Numbered from the stretch's first letter, positions 8,650 through 18,182 are shown. The stretch: DNA of 64,000 bases from Phycisphaerae bacterium (GCA_018052735.1 JAGPMT010000005.1:1-64000), one strand, 5' to 3'. Program-made: numbers and translations. Notes: generated from the sequence alone by a model not told the origin.

Positions 8650-9779
8650 TGGCTCTGAAAGATATATTTTGTCAAGATAAAGCTGTTGAAATCCTTCAGC
8701 ATGCATATGCATCAGGCCGAATGGCACATGCATACTTATTCAGCGGCGATGATGGTGTCGGCAAAAGAACAACAGCCCGGGCATGGGCTAAAATGCTCCT
8801 TTGTGAAAACAAGCGGATTATCAGCCAAAATCCTTATTTTGCAGACAGTTGCGGCCAGTGCCATTCGTGCAGAACATTTGAAGGCGGAGGACATCCGGAT
8901 TTTCAAATGATCACCAAAGAGCTGATTCAATTTACCCGGGAGGGTAAAAACAAAACAACACCGATAAAGATGCCAATTGATGTCATTCGTGAATTTCTTA
9001 TTGAAAAAATTGCCAATCGCCCCATGATGGGGCAATATGTTGTTTATGTTATAGACGAAGCAGAAAAAGTCAATCGTGAAAGTCAGAACGCCTTGCTCAA
9101 GACACTGGAAGAACCGCCGAAATATTGTGTGATAATTTTATTATGTTCTCAATTGGATGAAATGCTCCCTACAACCCGGTCTCGATGCCAGCTGGTACGT
9201 TTCGGTCCGGTCTCAGAAGAACGGATTGTTCAGCGGCTTTGCTCGGGGGGTGTTTCCAAGACAGAGGCGGTCTTCTGGAGCCGCTTTTCGCAAGGAAGCA
9301 TTGGGCAAGCATTGGTTTGGTCACAGTTGCAGATTGACGATGATGCGGGCCTTTTTGCTGTCAAAAAAGAGCTTATTGAAAAGATTGCATCACTAAATTT
9401 GCCGGACGTTCTGGATATTGCGGATTGGTTGTCTCAAAATACAAAAAAAATTGCAGCGGCTTGGAATAGCATTTCTAAAAATGTCAGCATATCTGATATT
9501 ACCCGGCGTGTGGAAAAGGGACTGATCCAAATGGTGGTTTTCGCTCTAAATGATGCGATGAAGCTGGCCAGCGGTTTCTCTTCTTCAGATTTGGTCAATG
9601 AAGACCAGCTCGACAGTATTCACAAATTAGCTGACAAATATGATGCAGAAACGGCCGCTAAACAGGTTGAAATATGTTATCGGCTGCTGAACTGGGTTGA
9701 TTCAAGCGTTAACGAAAAACTTATCTATGAACAACTCTTGTTTAATATTGCAAATTCGGATATAATGTATAGTTTATAA
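8649..9779 (+). CDS. holB: DNA polymerase III subunit delta'
   Basis: Clamp-loader subunit, AAA+ fold. 376 residues from the ATG at 8649, which shares a base with the tmk stop; an upstream in-frame ATG at 8631 lies inside tmk and is less likely. Features: GDDGVGKRTT at 33-42 (Walker A position), zinc-module cysteines C51, C67, C70 and C73 (CGQCHSC), IDEAEKVN in the Walker B position, and the TRSRC sensor motif. The degenerate P-loop agrees with delta' being a poor or non-ATPase. Works with DnaX and HolA, both encoded in this window. Confidence 0.9.
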   Translation: MALKDIFCQDKAVEILQHAYASGRMAHAYLFSGDDGVGKRTTARAWAKMLLCENKRIISQNPYFADSCGQCHSCRTFEGGGHPDFQMITKELIQFTREGKNKTTPIKMPIDVIREFLIEKIANRPMMGQYVVYVIDEAEKVNRESQNALLKTLEEPPKYCVIILLCSQLDEMLPTTRSRCQLVRFGPVSEERIVQRLCSGGVSKTEAVFWSRFSQGSIGQALVWSQLQIDDDAGLFAVKKELIEKIASLNLPDVLDIADWLSQNTKKIAAAWNSISKNVSISDITRRVEKGLIQMVVFALNDAMKLASGFSSSDLVNEDQLDSIHKLADKYDAETAAKQVEICYRLLNWVDSSVNEKLIYEQLLFNIANSDIMYSL

Positions 9780-9845
9780 AATAATTAGATATTTTGCATA
9801 ATTAGTCGGATTTATTCTCTGCGTCTTTGAGGAGTTTTATATAAG

Positions 9846-11153
9846 ATGTCGCAGGTTGACAGTACAAAAAGCAAAGCAGCAAAAAATGTCAAATTGATGC
9901 TCGTTCGATATGGACGGCTTGGATTGCTCGGATGGTTTGAACATCATGAGCCGCGCATCCCGCGTCTGAACTCGCATGTTGTTATTAAAACAGAACGGGG
10001 CTTGGAATTGGGGGAAATTGTCGGCATTCACAGTTATCGTGCTGGACAATTTAAAAGTACTCCCGAGCAGGTTGAGCAGTATTATTATAATCGCACCAAA
10101 GACTATCCGATAGGCGAAGGGGGTACATTTGTTCGATTTGCCACACGAGAGGATTTGCATGAGCAGGAACACCTTGAAAAAAATGCAATTGCAGAAGCGA
10201 AATGCTGCCAGCGGATAGCAGATGAGTTAGGTCTAAATATGAGAATTATTGAAGCCGAGCATCTGTTTGGAGGAGAACGGATCATTTTTTATTTTACAAG
10301 CGAAACCCGCGTGGATTTTCGTGACTTGGTGAAGCGGTTGGCCAAGGAATATCAGACACGAATTGAACTGCGGCAAATCGGTTCGCGTGATGAAGCGCGT
10401 TTAATCAGCGATTATGAAACCTGCGGCCAGCAATGTTGCTGCAGCCGGTTTTTAAAGATTCTGGAACCAGTTAATATGCGGATGGCTAAACTCCAAAAAG
10501 CCACGCTGGACCCGTCAAAAATCAGCGGGCACTGCGGCCGGTTGAAATGCTGCCTTCGCTATGAAGATGAAACGTATCTCGAATTAAAGCAGCGATTGCC
10601 TCATCGCGGTACGGCAGTTCAAACTCCCAAAGGTGTCGGCAAGATTGTAGATATGCAGATATTAACACAATTGGTTGTTGTGCAGACTGAATCAGGAGAC
10701 CGTCAAGCATGGCCGCTGGAAGAGATAAAGATTCTTTCTTCAGAAGAGGCAGAAGCGCTGACGGCAAACAAGCCGGCACAGAGCAGCAATTCTCAAGAGC
10801 CGCCTTTTGTGTATGATAATGCCGGCGGAAGTAAAAAAGCAGATGAAGCATTAGAAGAGAATTCGGTACTTGATGATTTGAACGATGAGGAAGGGATTCT
10901 GCCGCTGTCTGAAGAACCGCAAAATGGCCGCCTAAATCAGCAGTCCGCTCCGGCTGTGCGGCAAAACGGCTCATCTCAGGAGATTAATCGCAGTAAAAAC
11001 CGCCGCCGCAGGTCAAAAAATAAAAACAGAAAACCGCAGAACGCTCCGGCCGGCAACGCCGGCCGGGACCTTGCCAGCCAGAATGGACAAACCCGGTCCA
11101 ATCCATCGGATTCATCGTCCAATCAACCTTTTTCTGCCCCCTCTGGAGAATAG
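9846..11153 (+). CDS. PSP1-domain (RicT/YaaT-like) protein
   Basis: 435 residues. The first ~290 match the PSP1 family: a start with LMLVRYGRLGLLGWF, and the cysteine-rich block CGQQCCCSRFL near residues 196-206 followed by SGHCGRLKCCLRYE near 228-241. In Bacillus, RicT binds Fe-S clusters with RicA and RicF and affects RNA processing and development; homologues occur widely next to holB. The C-terminal ~140 residues are low-complexity, first acidic, then very basic (NRSKNRRRRSKNKNRK), then Ser/Asn/Pro rich, typical of a disordered RNA-binding tail. GAGGAG precedes the ATG. Five bases separate it from metG. Confidence 0.85.
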   Translation: MSQVDSTKSKAAKNVKLMLVRYGRLGLLGWFEHHEPRIPRLNSHVVIKTERGLELGEIVGIHSYRAGQFKSTPEQVEQYYYNRTKDYPIGEGGTFVRFATREDLHEQEHLEKNAIAEAKCCQRIADELGLNMRIIEAEHLFGGERIIFYFTSETRVDFRDLVKRLAKEYQTRIELRQIGSRDEARLISDYETCGQQCCCSRFLKILEPVNMRMAKLQKATLDPSKISGHCGRLKCCLRYEDETYLELKQRLPHRGTAVQTPKGVGKIVDMQILTQLVVVQTESGDRQAWPLEEIKILSSEEAEALTANKPAQSSNSQEPPFVYDNAGGSKKADEALEENSVLDDLNDEEGILPLSEEPQNGRLNQQSAPAVRQNGSSQEINRSKNRRRRSKNKNRKPQNAPAGNAGRDLASQNGQTRSNPSDSSSNQPFSAPSGE

Positions 11154-11158
11154 CATCT

Positions 11159-13165
11159 ATGCGAAAATTACTGGTAACTTCAGCCTTGCCATATGCGAAC
11201 GGCCCAATTCATATTGGACATTTAGTAGAATATCTGCAAACGGATATATGGGTGCGCTTTCAAAAAATGATGGGGAATGAGTGCCGTTATTTCTGTGCGG
11301 ATGATACCCATGGTACACCGGTAATGATTCGGGCACGCAGCGAAGGAATTGCTCCCGAAGCGCTGATACAGCGTGTTCATTCCGAGCACTATCGGGATTT
11401 TACCGGTTTTGGAATTGAGTTTGATAATTATTACACCACCCACTCGGAAGAAAACCGGCAGCTGAGCGAGCGCATCTATCAGCAAGCTTTTAAAATTGGT
11501 GCCATTGTCAAAAAGGTTATCCAGCAGGCCTATGATGAGCAGGAAAAAATGTGGCTGCCGGATCGCTATATTAAGGGAACCTGCCCCCGCTGCAAAGCAG
11601 AAGAGCAATACGGCGATTCCTGTGATGTCTGCGGTGCGCATTATCAGACAACCGAATTGATAAATCCGGTCAGCACCATCAGCGGAAAGCCGCCGGTATT
11701 AAGAGAAAGCACACATTATTTCTTTCGGCTTGGTCATTTTGAATCGGCGCTTAAGGAATTATTTGCACAGGGATATGTCCAGGCCACGGTTCAAAATAAA
11801 CTGGATGAATGGTTCAGCGCTGGTCTAAAGGATTGGGATATCTCGCGAGACGGGCCATATTTCGGCTTTAAGATTCCGGGGGAGGAGGATAAGTATTTTT
11901 ACGTCTGGCTGGATGCTCCAATTGGTTATATGGCCTCGTGCAAAAATTACTGTGATCGGAACGGACTGGATTTTGAGCAGGTCTGGAACGGCGGGGAATA
12001 TGAAATCTATCATTTCATCGGCAAGGACATAATGTACTTTCATGCCCTGTTTTGGCCGGCCCTGCTCCTTGCTGCCGGCCTGCGGACGCCGGATAAGCTC
12101 TTTGTTCATGGTTTTTTGACGGTCAATGGCCAAAAAATGAGCAAGAGCAAAGGAACATTTATTATGGCCGAAACCTATCTGCGGCATTTGGATCCGCAGT
12201 ATCTGCGGTATTATTATGCATCTAAACTGTCTGGAGATGTGGGAGATATTGACCTAAATGTTGAGGATTTTGTCAATCGCGTTAATGCCGATTTGGTAGG
12301 CAAACTGGCCAATCTGGCCAGCCGCTCCGGCCCGATGCTCACGGAAAAACTGGGCGGCAGACTCGGCCGTCTGGATACAGAGGGTCAAATGCTGTTTAAG
12401 GAGCTTGCGGCTGCCAAAGAAGAGATCGTCTATAGCTATGAGAACCTGAATTATGCAGCAGCGATTCGCAGGATTACGTCACTGGCAGATATATGCAACA
12501 AGTATGTTGAACAGCACCAGCCTTGGGCGGCAATCAAATCCAATCCGGAGTATGCCCGTACGTCTCTGACGTCTATCCTGAACGCTGTCAGGGTGCTGAC
12601 CCTTTATTTAAAGCCGGTCCTGCCGGCCTTTGCGGCCAAAATCGAACAGTTTTTGAATGTTAAGCCGCTGACATTTGCCGATACAGAAACACCGCTGGAA
12701 AATCATACAATTCAAAAATTTATTCGTTTGATAGAACGCATTGAAAAGGAAAAGGTGGATGCTATGATTGAAGAAAGCAAACCGCAGGCAGCTGCGCCGG
12801 CCGTTACAGAACCTGTATCACTGGATGAGCCCTTAGCGGCAGAGTGCACGATAGAGGATTTTATGAAGGTGGATTTGCGGATTGCCCGGATCACCAAAGC
12901 TGCTGCGGTCGAGGGAGCCGATAAACTGCTGGCTTTGGAACTGGATTTGGGAGCCTTAAAGAAAAATGTTTTTGCCGGCATTGCCAAGGCCTATAGGCCC
13001 GAAGAATTGGTAGGGCGGCTGGTAGTCTGTGTGGCGAATTTAAAACCCCGCAAGATGAAATTTGGGATATCCGAAGGAATGATTTGTGCTTCCGGACCGG
13101 GTGGGACGGAAGTCTTTCTTATCAGTCCTGACACCGGCGCCAAGCCCGGCCAGCGGGTTCATTAA
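11159..13165 (+). CDS. metG: Methionyl-tRNA synthetase
   Basis: Charges tRNA-Met. 668 residues. The class I signature HIGH is at 18-21 (PIHIGH), the zinc module CPRC...CDVC near residues 142-160, and KMSKS near 326-330. An anticodon-binding helical domain follows. A C-terminal EMAP/Trbp111-type OB-fold tRNA-binding domain (from about residue 560: FMKVDLRIARI, then NLKPRKMKFGISEGM) gives the dimeric long form. The linker between them is Ala/Pro-rich. It is five bases after the RicT gene, so part of the same operon. Confidence 0.96.
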   Translation: MRKLLVTSALPYANGPIHIGHLVEYLQTDIWVRFQKMMGNECRYFCADDTHGTPVMIRARSEGIAPEALIQRVHSEHYRDFTGFGIEFDNYYTTHSEENRQLSERIYQQAFKIGAIVKKVIQQAYDEQEKMWLPDRYIKGTCPRCKAEEQYGDSCDVCGAHYQTTELINPVSTISGKPPVLRESTHYFFRLGHFESALKELFAQGYVQATVQNKLDEWFSAGLKDWDISRDGPYFGFKIPGEEDKYFYVWLDAPIGYMASCKNYCDRNGLDFEQVWNGGEYEIYHFIGKDIMYFHALFWPALLLAAGLRTPDKLFVHGFLTVNGQKMSKSKGTFIMAETYLRHLDPQYLRYYYASKLSGDVGDIDLNVEDFVNRVNADLVGKLANLASRSGPMLTEKLGGRLGRLDTEGQMLFKELAAAKEEIVYSYENLNYAAAIRRITSLADICNKYVEQHQPWAAIKSNPEYARTSLTSILNAVRVLTLYLKPVLPAFAAKIEQFLNVKPLTFADTETPLENHTIQKFIRLIERIEKEKVDAMIEESKPQAAAPAVTEPVSLDEPLAAECTIEDFMKVDLRIARITKAAAVEGADKLLALELDLGALKKNVFAGIAKAYRPEELVGRLVVCVANLKPRKMKFGISEGMICASGPGGTEVFLISPDTGAKPGQRVH

Positions 13166-13273
13166 TATAGGGGCAGCCAATTTAGGTGCTGTTGGACATT
13201 CGTAAGGCCCAGTTGCTTGAAAGATTTTTGCTGGAAAATCTAATTATTTCATAGAACAGCAGGAAAGACAGCA

Positions 13274-13654
13274 GTGAAAAAAACAATAGAGGAGATTGCT
13301 CATCAGGATGGCCGTTATGATGCCCGGGCGCTGAAGTTTGTCTTTGAGGGGCTGGCCGCAACGATCGACAAGCTCCGTCGGCAGGAAGATCCTGAAGCAG
13401 CTCCGCGTCATATTACCGGGCAGGAACTGGCTTGGGGGTTGGCTGAAGCAGCACAGAAACGCTGGGGACGGCTGGCGGCGATGGTTCTCGGCTACTGGGG
13501 CGTACATACCACCCGGGACTTTGGTGAAATTGTTTATCTGATGATTGATTCCGGCTGGATGACCTCGCAGGAAACCGATACTATCGAGGATTTTGACGAT
13601 GTCTTCGATTTTGCCGAAGTTTTTGAAAAACAGTACCGCATCGAGATACGATAA
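13274..13654 (+). CDS. Minf_1886 family protein
   Basis: 126 residues from a GTG start with AGGAAAG six bases before it. The sequence (HQDGRYDARALKFVFEGL, then WGVHTTRDFGEIVYLMID, then an acidic end with DDVFDFAEVFE) matches my memory of the Minf_1886 or Plancto_Ver_chp family (TIGR04138), which is confined to Planctomycetes and Verrucomicrobia and has no known function. It is soluble. It lies 27 bases before the sigma-factor gene, so the two may be co-transcribed. Confidence 0.8.
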   Translation: MKKTIEEIAHQDGRYDARALKFVFEGLAATIDKLRRQEDPEAAPRHITGQELAWGLAEAAQKRWGRLAAMVLGYWGVHTTRDFGEIVYLMIDSGWMTSQETDTIEDFDDVFDFAEVFEKQYRIEIR

Positions 13655-13680
13655 CAAGATATCGCAGAGGTGAAGGATGT

Positions 13681-15321
13681 ATGAGAATCCGCATCAGTCA
13701 TCCAGCGCTGAGAGATTTGTTCGACCAGCTTCGTTTTTCGCCTCTGTCCCAAAAGAAAAAGCAGCTTGCTGCCGCCGAACAGCTGGGTATGATCATTGAC
13801 TCCCAGCAGGAATATCCTTATGATTTCATTGTCTATCGGATTACGGGCTATCGTCCCCGTATGGATACGCCGCTGCCGCTTATTTCAGGCAAGGACCTGC
13901 TGTTAGATCTGCGGGTATGGATCGCGCAGCTCAGCAGCGAACTTCATATCCAAGCGGATGAGCAGCCCGAACCCCTTCTTACAATCCAGCAGATCGCCCG
14001 CCGATTCTCCGTATCGGCCAAAACTGTCCGGCGCTGGCAGAAACGGGGTTTAACAGGCAAAATGTATGTATTTAGAGACGGCCGCAAGCGCATGGGTTTT
14101 TTGGAATCGGCTGTGCAGGATTTTGCTCAAGCCCATTCGGAACAAATACAGCGATCAAGCAGATTCTCTCTTTTGAAAAGCGAAGAAATACTGCAGATTA
14201 AAGCGATGGCTCGGGAATTATCTGCAACCCGCCGTTTTCGAAGCCGCAACGAGCTTATTCTTGAAATCTCTTCCCGTCTGCACCGGTCGCGTCAAACGAT
14301 ACGCTCGGTTCTAAATCGATGGCAGAAAGAAGAGAAAAATCCGCCGTGCATGCCCTTTACACGGGGAAAAATCGGGCCGCGAGAAGCCGCTCAGTTATAT
14401 AAGCTTAGGCAGCAAGGCTGCTCCATTCCCGACCTGATGCAGCGTTTCAGACGCAGCCGTTGTTCTATTTACCGGATTATCAATCAGCAGCGTGCCAAGG
14501 AACTGCTGGCCCGCCGTTTAGAGTACATTGACAGTGATGAATTTCATTGCGGTGATGCTGAACAAATTATTTTGCAGATGCCATTAGGCGACTTGCTCTC
14601 CGGACGTCAAGCCGAGACTGTTTTATTAAGCCGACAGCAGGAAATAGAATTGTTTCGCCGCTATAATTATCTCAAATATCTGGCCTTTCAGGAGCGCAGC
14701 CGGCTGGAACGCAGGTGTATCCGCTCAGAACAGTTAGGCCGAATTGAAAAGCTTCTGAAGGAAGCTGAAGAAGTCAAAAATATCATTATCGAGGCGAATA
14801 TGCCGCTGGTTGCCAGCATAGCCGGCAGGCATCTGTCTTCGGGGCAAACACTAAATGAATTGGTCAGCGAAGGGAATATGACTTTGCTAGCGGCGGTTGA
14901 AAAATTTGATTACCGCCGGGGGTATCGCTTCAGCACGTATGCAAGCTGGGCGATTGCCAAAGATTTTGCCCGCCTGCTGCCGGCAGAAAGCAGGCGTCCG
15001 GATCGGGCGGCAGGAACAGACTTGGCAAATTTGCCTGCCGATCTTCGGCTGGAGCAGCTGTCAGATGCGGCCGCAGTTGAACAGGCACAGCGCGACTTAC
15101 GGAAGATTATTGAAAATAATCTTGATTCACGAGAACAGTACATTATCCTGAACCATTATGCGCTCGATGCCGGCGCGATTCCTAAAAAATCCAAAACCCT
15201 CAAACAGATCGGAGAGGAATTGGGATTAAGCCAGGAACGGATACGACAGATTGAACTGCAGGCGCTACAGAAATTGCGGCAAAGTTTGAGCCCCGAACAG
15301 TTTGACCTGCTGACCAAATGA
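13681..15321 (+). CDS. Sigma-70 factor with N-terminal HTH array
   Basis: 546 residues. The C-terminal half is a sigma-70 factor: region 1.2-like LLSRQQEIELFRRYNYLKYLAF (315-336), region 2 from NMPLVASIAGRHL to FSTYASWAIAKDFARLLP (373-434, promoter melting and -10 reading), and region 4 with a C-terminal HTH (GEELGLSQERIRQIE, about 511-525). Only about 50 residues join regions 2 and 4, so sigma domain 3 is missing. The N-terminal ~290 residues hold what I read as three further helix-turn-helix units: about 100-123 (TIQQIARRFSVSAKTVRRW, MerR/excisionase-like), 190-215, and 237-270 (resolvase-like). Start ATG 13681 follows GAAGG. Probably an alternative sigma factor that carries extra DNA contacts. 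Confidence 0.8.
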   Translation: MRIRISHPALRDLFDQLRFSPLSQKKKQLAAAEQLGMIIDSQQEYPYDFIVYRITGYRPRMDTPLPLISGKDLLLDLRVWIAQLSSELHIQADEQPEPLLTIQQIARRFSVSAKTVRRWQKRGLTGKMYVFRDGRKRMGFLESAVQDFAQAHSEQIQRSSRFSLLKSEEILQIKAMARELSATRRFRSRNELILEISSRLHRSRQTIRSVLNRWQKEEKNPPCMPFTRGKIGPREAAQLYKLRQQGCSIPDLMQRFRRSRCSIYRIINQQRAKELLARRLEYIDSDEFHCGDAEQIILQMPLGDLLSGRQAETVLLSRQQEIELFRRYNYLKYLAFQERSRLERRCIRSEQLGRIEKLLKEAEEVKNIIIEANMPLVASIAGRHLSSGQTLNELVSEGNMTLLAAVEKFDYRRGYRFSTYASWAIAKDFARLLPAESRRPDRAAGTDLANLPADLRLEQLSDAAAVEQAQRDLRKIIENNLDSREQYIILNHYALDAGAIPKKSKTLKQIGEELGLSQERIRQIELQALQKLRQSLSPEQFDLLTK

Positions 15322-15500
15322 GGCTTGGAATGGACTTTCACACGCTGTATATGCAGACGAAAATCGGAATGGTCTTAAAAGAATTTCTTGACATTACTGA
15401 AAGTGAGCAGTTGAATACAACAACAGATAAAACAATGGTCAAAATTACCCAGCATCAAACTTTGAAGAAAATTCCATACAGAAAAAAGGGGAAACAATGA
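15318..15500 (+). CDS. Possible small ORF between sigma factor and proC
   Basis: A 60-codon frame whose start overlaps the sigma-factor stop (ATGA) and whose stop overlaps the proC start (ATGA). The double overlap favours a coupled gene. Against it, the peptide is low in information, Lys/Thr/Gln-rich towards the end, and a good TTGACA promoter element lies inside. An internal ATG at 15330 is another possible start. No family recognised. Confidence 0.3.
   Translation: MRLGMDFHTLYMQTKIGMVLKEFLDITESEQLNTTTDKTMVKITQHQTLKKIPYRKKGKQ
15388..15416 (+). promoter_or_regulatory. Candidate promoter of proC
   Basis: Perfect TTGACA (15388-15393), 17-base spacer, weak -10 TTGAAT (15411-15416). It would give proC its own transcript with a leader of about 75 bases. 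Confidence 0.35.
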
Positions 15501-16324
15501 ATACCATCGGCTTGATCGGGGCAGGGAATATAGGTGAAGCGCTTATCCGTGGAGTTTTGTCGTCCAAGCTGTATCTGCCCGATGAAGTCATTGCCTCGGA
15601 TGTTCGGCCGGAACGACTGGATTATATTGCCAAAGAGTACGGTATTCGAACCACGCAGAATAATCTCGAATTAATTAATTATGCCCGGGTACTGATTATT
15701 TGTGTAAAGCCCCAGCAGGTTGCCCGTATGCTGGATGAGATAGCCGGCAAGCTAAACCCTGATACGCTGGTCATTTCCATCGCAGCTGGAATTACGACGA
15801 AATACCTTCAAAACCGGCTCGGCAATATCCAAATAATCCGTGCTATGACCAATACCCCTGTAATGGTTGGAGAAGGAGCAACCGCGTTATATTCGGCAAC
15901 AGCCAAAAAAGAAGGTGTAGAACACGCCATCCGTCTTTTTTCGGCCGTAGGAAAAGCAGTTGTTGTGGACCGAGAAGAATTGATAGACGCAGTAACAGCT
16001 GTCAGCGGCTCTGGTCCGGCCTATTTTTTCCTGCTTATGGAAGAAATGGTTACCGCAGCAGAAGAATTGAATATACCGGCCGATATTGCTGAAACACTTG
16101 TATTTCAAACAGCCCGTGGAGCCGGAATGCTGGTAAATCAGGCCTATGCCCGCGGCGAAAGTCCTGCAGAACTTCGCCGGAAAGTAACATCCCCGCGCGG
16201 CACAACAGAAGCAGCCATTCATGTCTTTCTTGAACGGGATTTCGGCGGAACCATATTTGCGGCTATAAAACGAGCGCGCGACCGCAGCTTGGAATTATCC
16301 CGGGAAGCTGAACAGGAAAATTAA
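15497..16324 (+). CDS. proC: Pyrroline-5-carboxylate reductase
   Basis: Last step of proline synthesis: reduces pyrroline-5-carboxylate with NAD(P)H. 275 residues, normal length. N-terminal Rossmann motif GLIGAGNIGEAL at 5-16, the ICVKPQQV segment, the AMTNTPVMVGEGATALY substrate loop, and the family signature near residues 225-245 (ELRRKVTSPRGTTEAA). AGGGGA precedes the ATG. It converges with pruA, which handles the same intermediate, with only 30 bases between the stops. Confidence 0.96.
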   Translation: MNTIGLIGAGNIGEALIRGVLSSKLYLPDEVIASDVRPERLDYIAKEYGIRTTQNNLELINYARVLIICVKPQQVARMLDEIAGKLNPDTLVISIAAGITTKYLQNRLGNIQIIRAMTNTPVMVGEGATALYSATAKKEGVEHAIRLFSAVGKAVVVDREELIDAVTAVSGSGPAYFFLLMEEMVTAAEELNIPADIAETLVFQTARGAGMLVNQAYARGESPAELRRKVTSPRGTTEAAIHVFLERDFGGTIFAAIKRARDRSLELSREAEQEN

Positions 16325-16354
16325 TAATTACACCGGTAAATGGGATATTGAGTA

Positions 16355-17989
16355 TTATTCCTGTTCCATAAACGGGTAGCGATAATTCCGAACGGGCAGA
16401 AAGTTTTCTTTTACAGCCCGTACGGATATCCATCGCAGAAGGTTAAGCGGTGAACCGGCCTTATCATTGGTCCCCGATCCGCGTGAACCTCCAAAGGGTT
16501 GCTGACCGACTACAGCCCCGGTAGGTTTGTCATTAATGTAAAAATTACCCGCCGCATTGCGAAGTGTTTCATATGCCTTGCAGATTGCATATCGGTCTTG
16601 TGCAAAAACACAACCTGTCAAGCCGTAAGAACTGGTTTGGTCGCATAATTCCAGCATCTTTTCATAATCTTCATCTTCGTAAATATAGGCCGTTAGAATC
16701 GGAGCAAAAATTTCTTCCACCATTGATTTATACTGAGGATTTGATGTAAGAATGAGTGTCGGTTCAATAAAATAGCCTTCCGCATCATTGCTGCCGCCCC
16801 CGCAGAGTATTTCTGCGTCGGAGGCGCAGCGGGCATGGTCTATATAGCGCTGGGCATTATCAAAAGCCGGTTTATCAATAACCGCATTCATAAAATTGCT
16901 GAAATCCTGTACGGGGCCCACTTTTATATTTTTAATCTGCCCGACCAGCTCATCTCGTACCCTTCGCCATAGACTCTTCGGCAGATACATCCGCGACAGG
17001 GCAGAACATTTCTGCCCTTGATATTCATAGGCCCCGCGGATAACGGCGGCAATAAGCGTTTCGGGATCGGCGGAGATATGGGCCACAAGAAAATCTTTTC
17101 CTCCCGTTTCCCCGACAATTCGAGGATAGGTTTTATAATTTCGAATGTGTTTGCCGATGAACGTCCACATCTCATTAAAAACTTCACTGCTGCCGGTAAA
17201 GTGCAGACCAGCCAAAAGGGGCGAAGCCAGAACTGTTTTGCCTATCTGACTGCCGGAACCGGGTATAAAATTGATGACACCGTCAGGAAGACCCGCCTCC
17301 TGAAGAATTTTCATAATGAAATAGTTGGAATACACGGCCGTTGAAGCCGGTTTCCACACTATCGTATTGCCCATCATAGCCGGCGCTGTCGGCAGATTGC
17401 CTCCAATGGAGGTGAAATTAAAAGGTGTAACCGCAAAAACAAATCCTTCCAAGGGGCGATATTCGACATAGTTTAATGTTCCTTGCGGGGAACAGAGCGG
17501 CTGGTCTTTGTATAACTCCTGCATAAAATAACAATTAAATCGCCAAAAGTCGACCAGCTCGCAAGCACTGTCGATTTCCGCCTGATAAGCGTTTTTGCTC
17601 TGATTGAGCATCGTTGCCGCATTCAGTGTATAGCGGTATTTAGAAGACAGCAATTCAGCTGCTTTTAAGAAGATAGATGCCCGCTGCTGGTAAGGCATGG
17701 TCTGCCAGCAGATTTTGGCCTTTTGGGACGCTTCTATTGCCATGAGAACTTCCTTTTCGCTTGCCATATGAAAAACCGCCAGGCAGGAGCTATGGCAATG
17801 AGGCTGAATACAGCGGCCCAGATGACCGGTCTTAACCTCTTTTCCGCCGATAATCAGAGGGATTTCTATTTGCTCTTGCTCAAGCCGGTGGAGTTCCTGC
17901 TTAAGCAGAGTTCGAGGGGCTGTTTGGGGGGCATAAGAATAAACCGTTTCATTTAGCGGCTTGGGGATATTACTCACCGTATTCTGCAC
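16355..17989 (-). CDS. pruA: L-glutamate gamma-semialdehyde dehydrogenase
   Basis: Oxidises glutamate semialdehyde (from pyrroline-5-carboxylate) to glutamate with NAD+. 544 residues, the length of the single-domain RocA/PruA1 type without a proline dehydrogenase fusion. Aldehyde dehydrogenase motifs: FAVTPFNFTSIGGN (cofactor loop), GETGGKD with the general-base glutamate, and GQKCSALSR with the catalytic Cys. The start is GTG at 17989 with AAAGG nine bases before it, and a candidate promoter lies upstream. No proline dehydrogenase is nearby, so it may serve proline, ornithine or arginine breakdown. Confidence 0.93.
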   Translation of the reverse strand: MQNTVSNIPKPLNETVYSYAPQTAPRTLLKQELHRLEQEQIEIPLIIGGKEVKTGHLGRCIQPHCHSSCLAVFHMASEKEVLMAIEASQKAKICWQTMPYQQRASIFLKAAELLSSKYRYTLNAATMLNQSKNAYQAEIDSACELVDFWRFNCYFMQELYKDQPLCSPQGTLNYVEYRPLEGFVFAVTPFNFTSIGGNLPTAPAMMGNTIVWKPASTAVYSNYFIMKILQEAGLPDGVINFIPGSGSQIGKTVLASPLLAGLHFTGSSEVFNEMWTFIGKHIRNYKTYPRIVGETGGKDFLVAHISADPETLIAAVIRGAYEYQGQKCSALSRMYLPKSLWRRVRDELVGQIKNIKVGPVQDFSNFMNAVIDKPAFDNAQRYIDHARCASDAEILCGGGSNDAEGYFIEPTLILTSNPQYKSMVEEIFAPILTAYIYEDEDYEKMLELCDQTSSYGLTGCVFAQDRYAICKAYETLRNAAGNFYINDKPTGAVVGQQPFGGSRGSGTNDKAGSPLNLLRWISVRAVKENFLPVRNYRYPFMEQE

Positions 17990-18037
17990 GATTAAAACCT
18001 TTCGTTATTAAAAATCCACACAAAACAGATGGCATTT

Positions 18038-18067
18038 GTTATAGTGAAAAACAGGCAGAGTCTTCAA
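18038..18067 (-). promoter_or_regulatory. Candidate promoter of pruA
   Basis: Minus strand: TTGAAG (18067-18062), 18-base spacer, TATAAC (18043-18038), about 50 bases before the GTG start. Confidence 0.4.
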
Positions 18068-18182
18068 GACAATCTGACACAATACTTATTTTTCGAATTG
18101 CATATGTGATAGGGACGGCTGATTAAAATGCACCTTCTGTTTGTATCTCTGTTTTGGCGACGTTCACTGTTGAGAATGGTAA

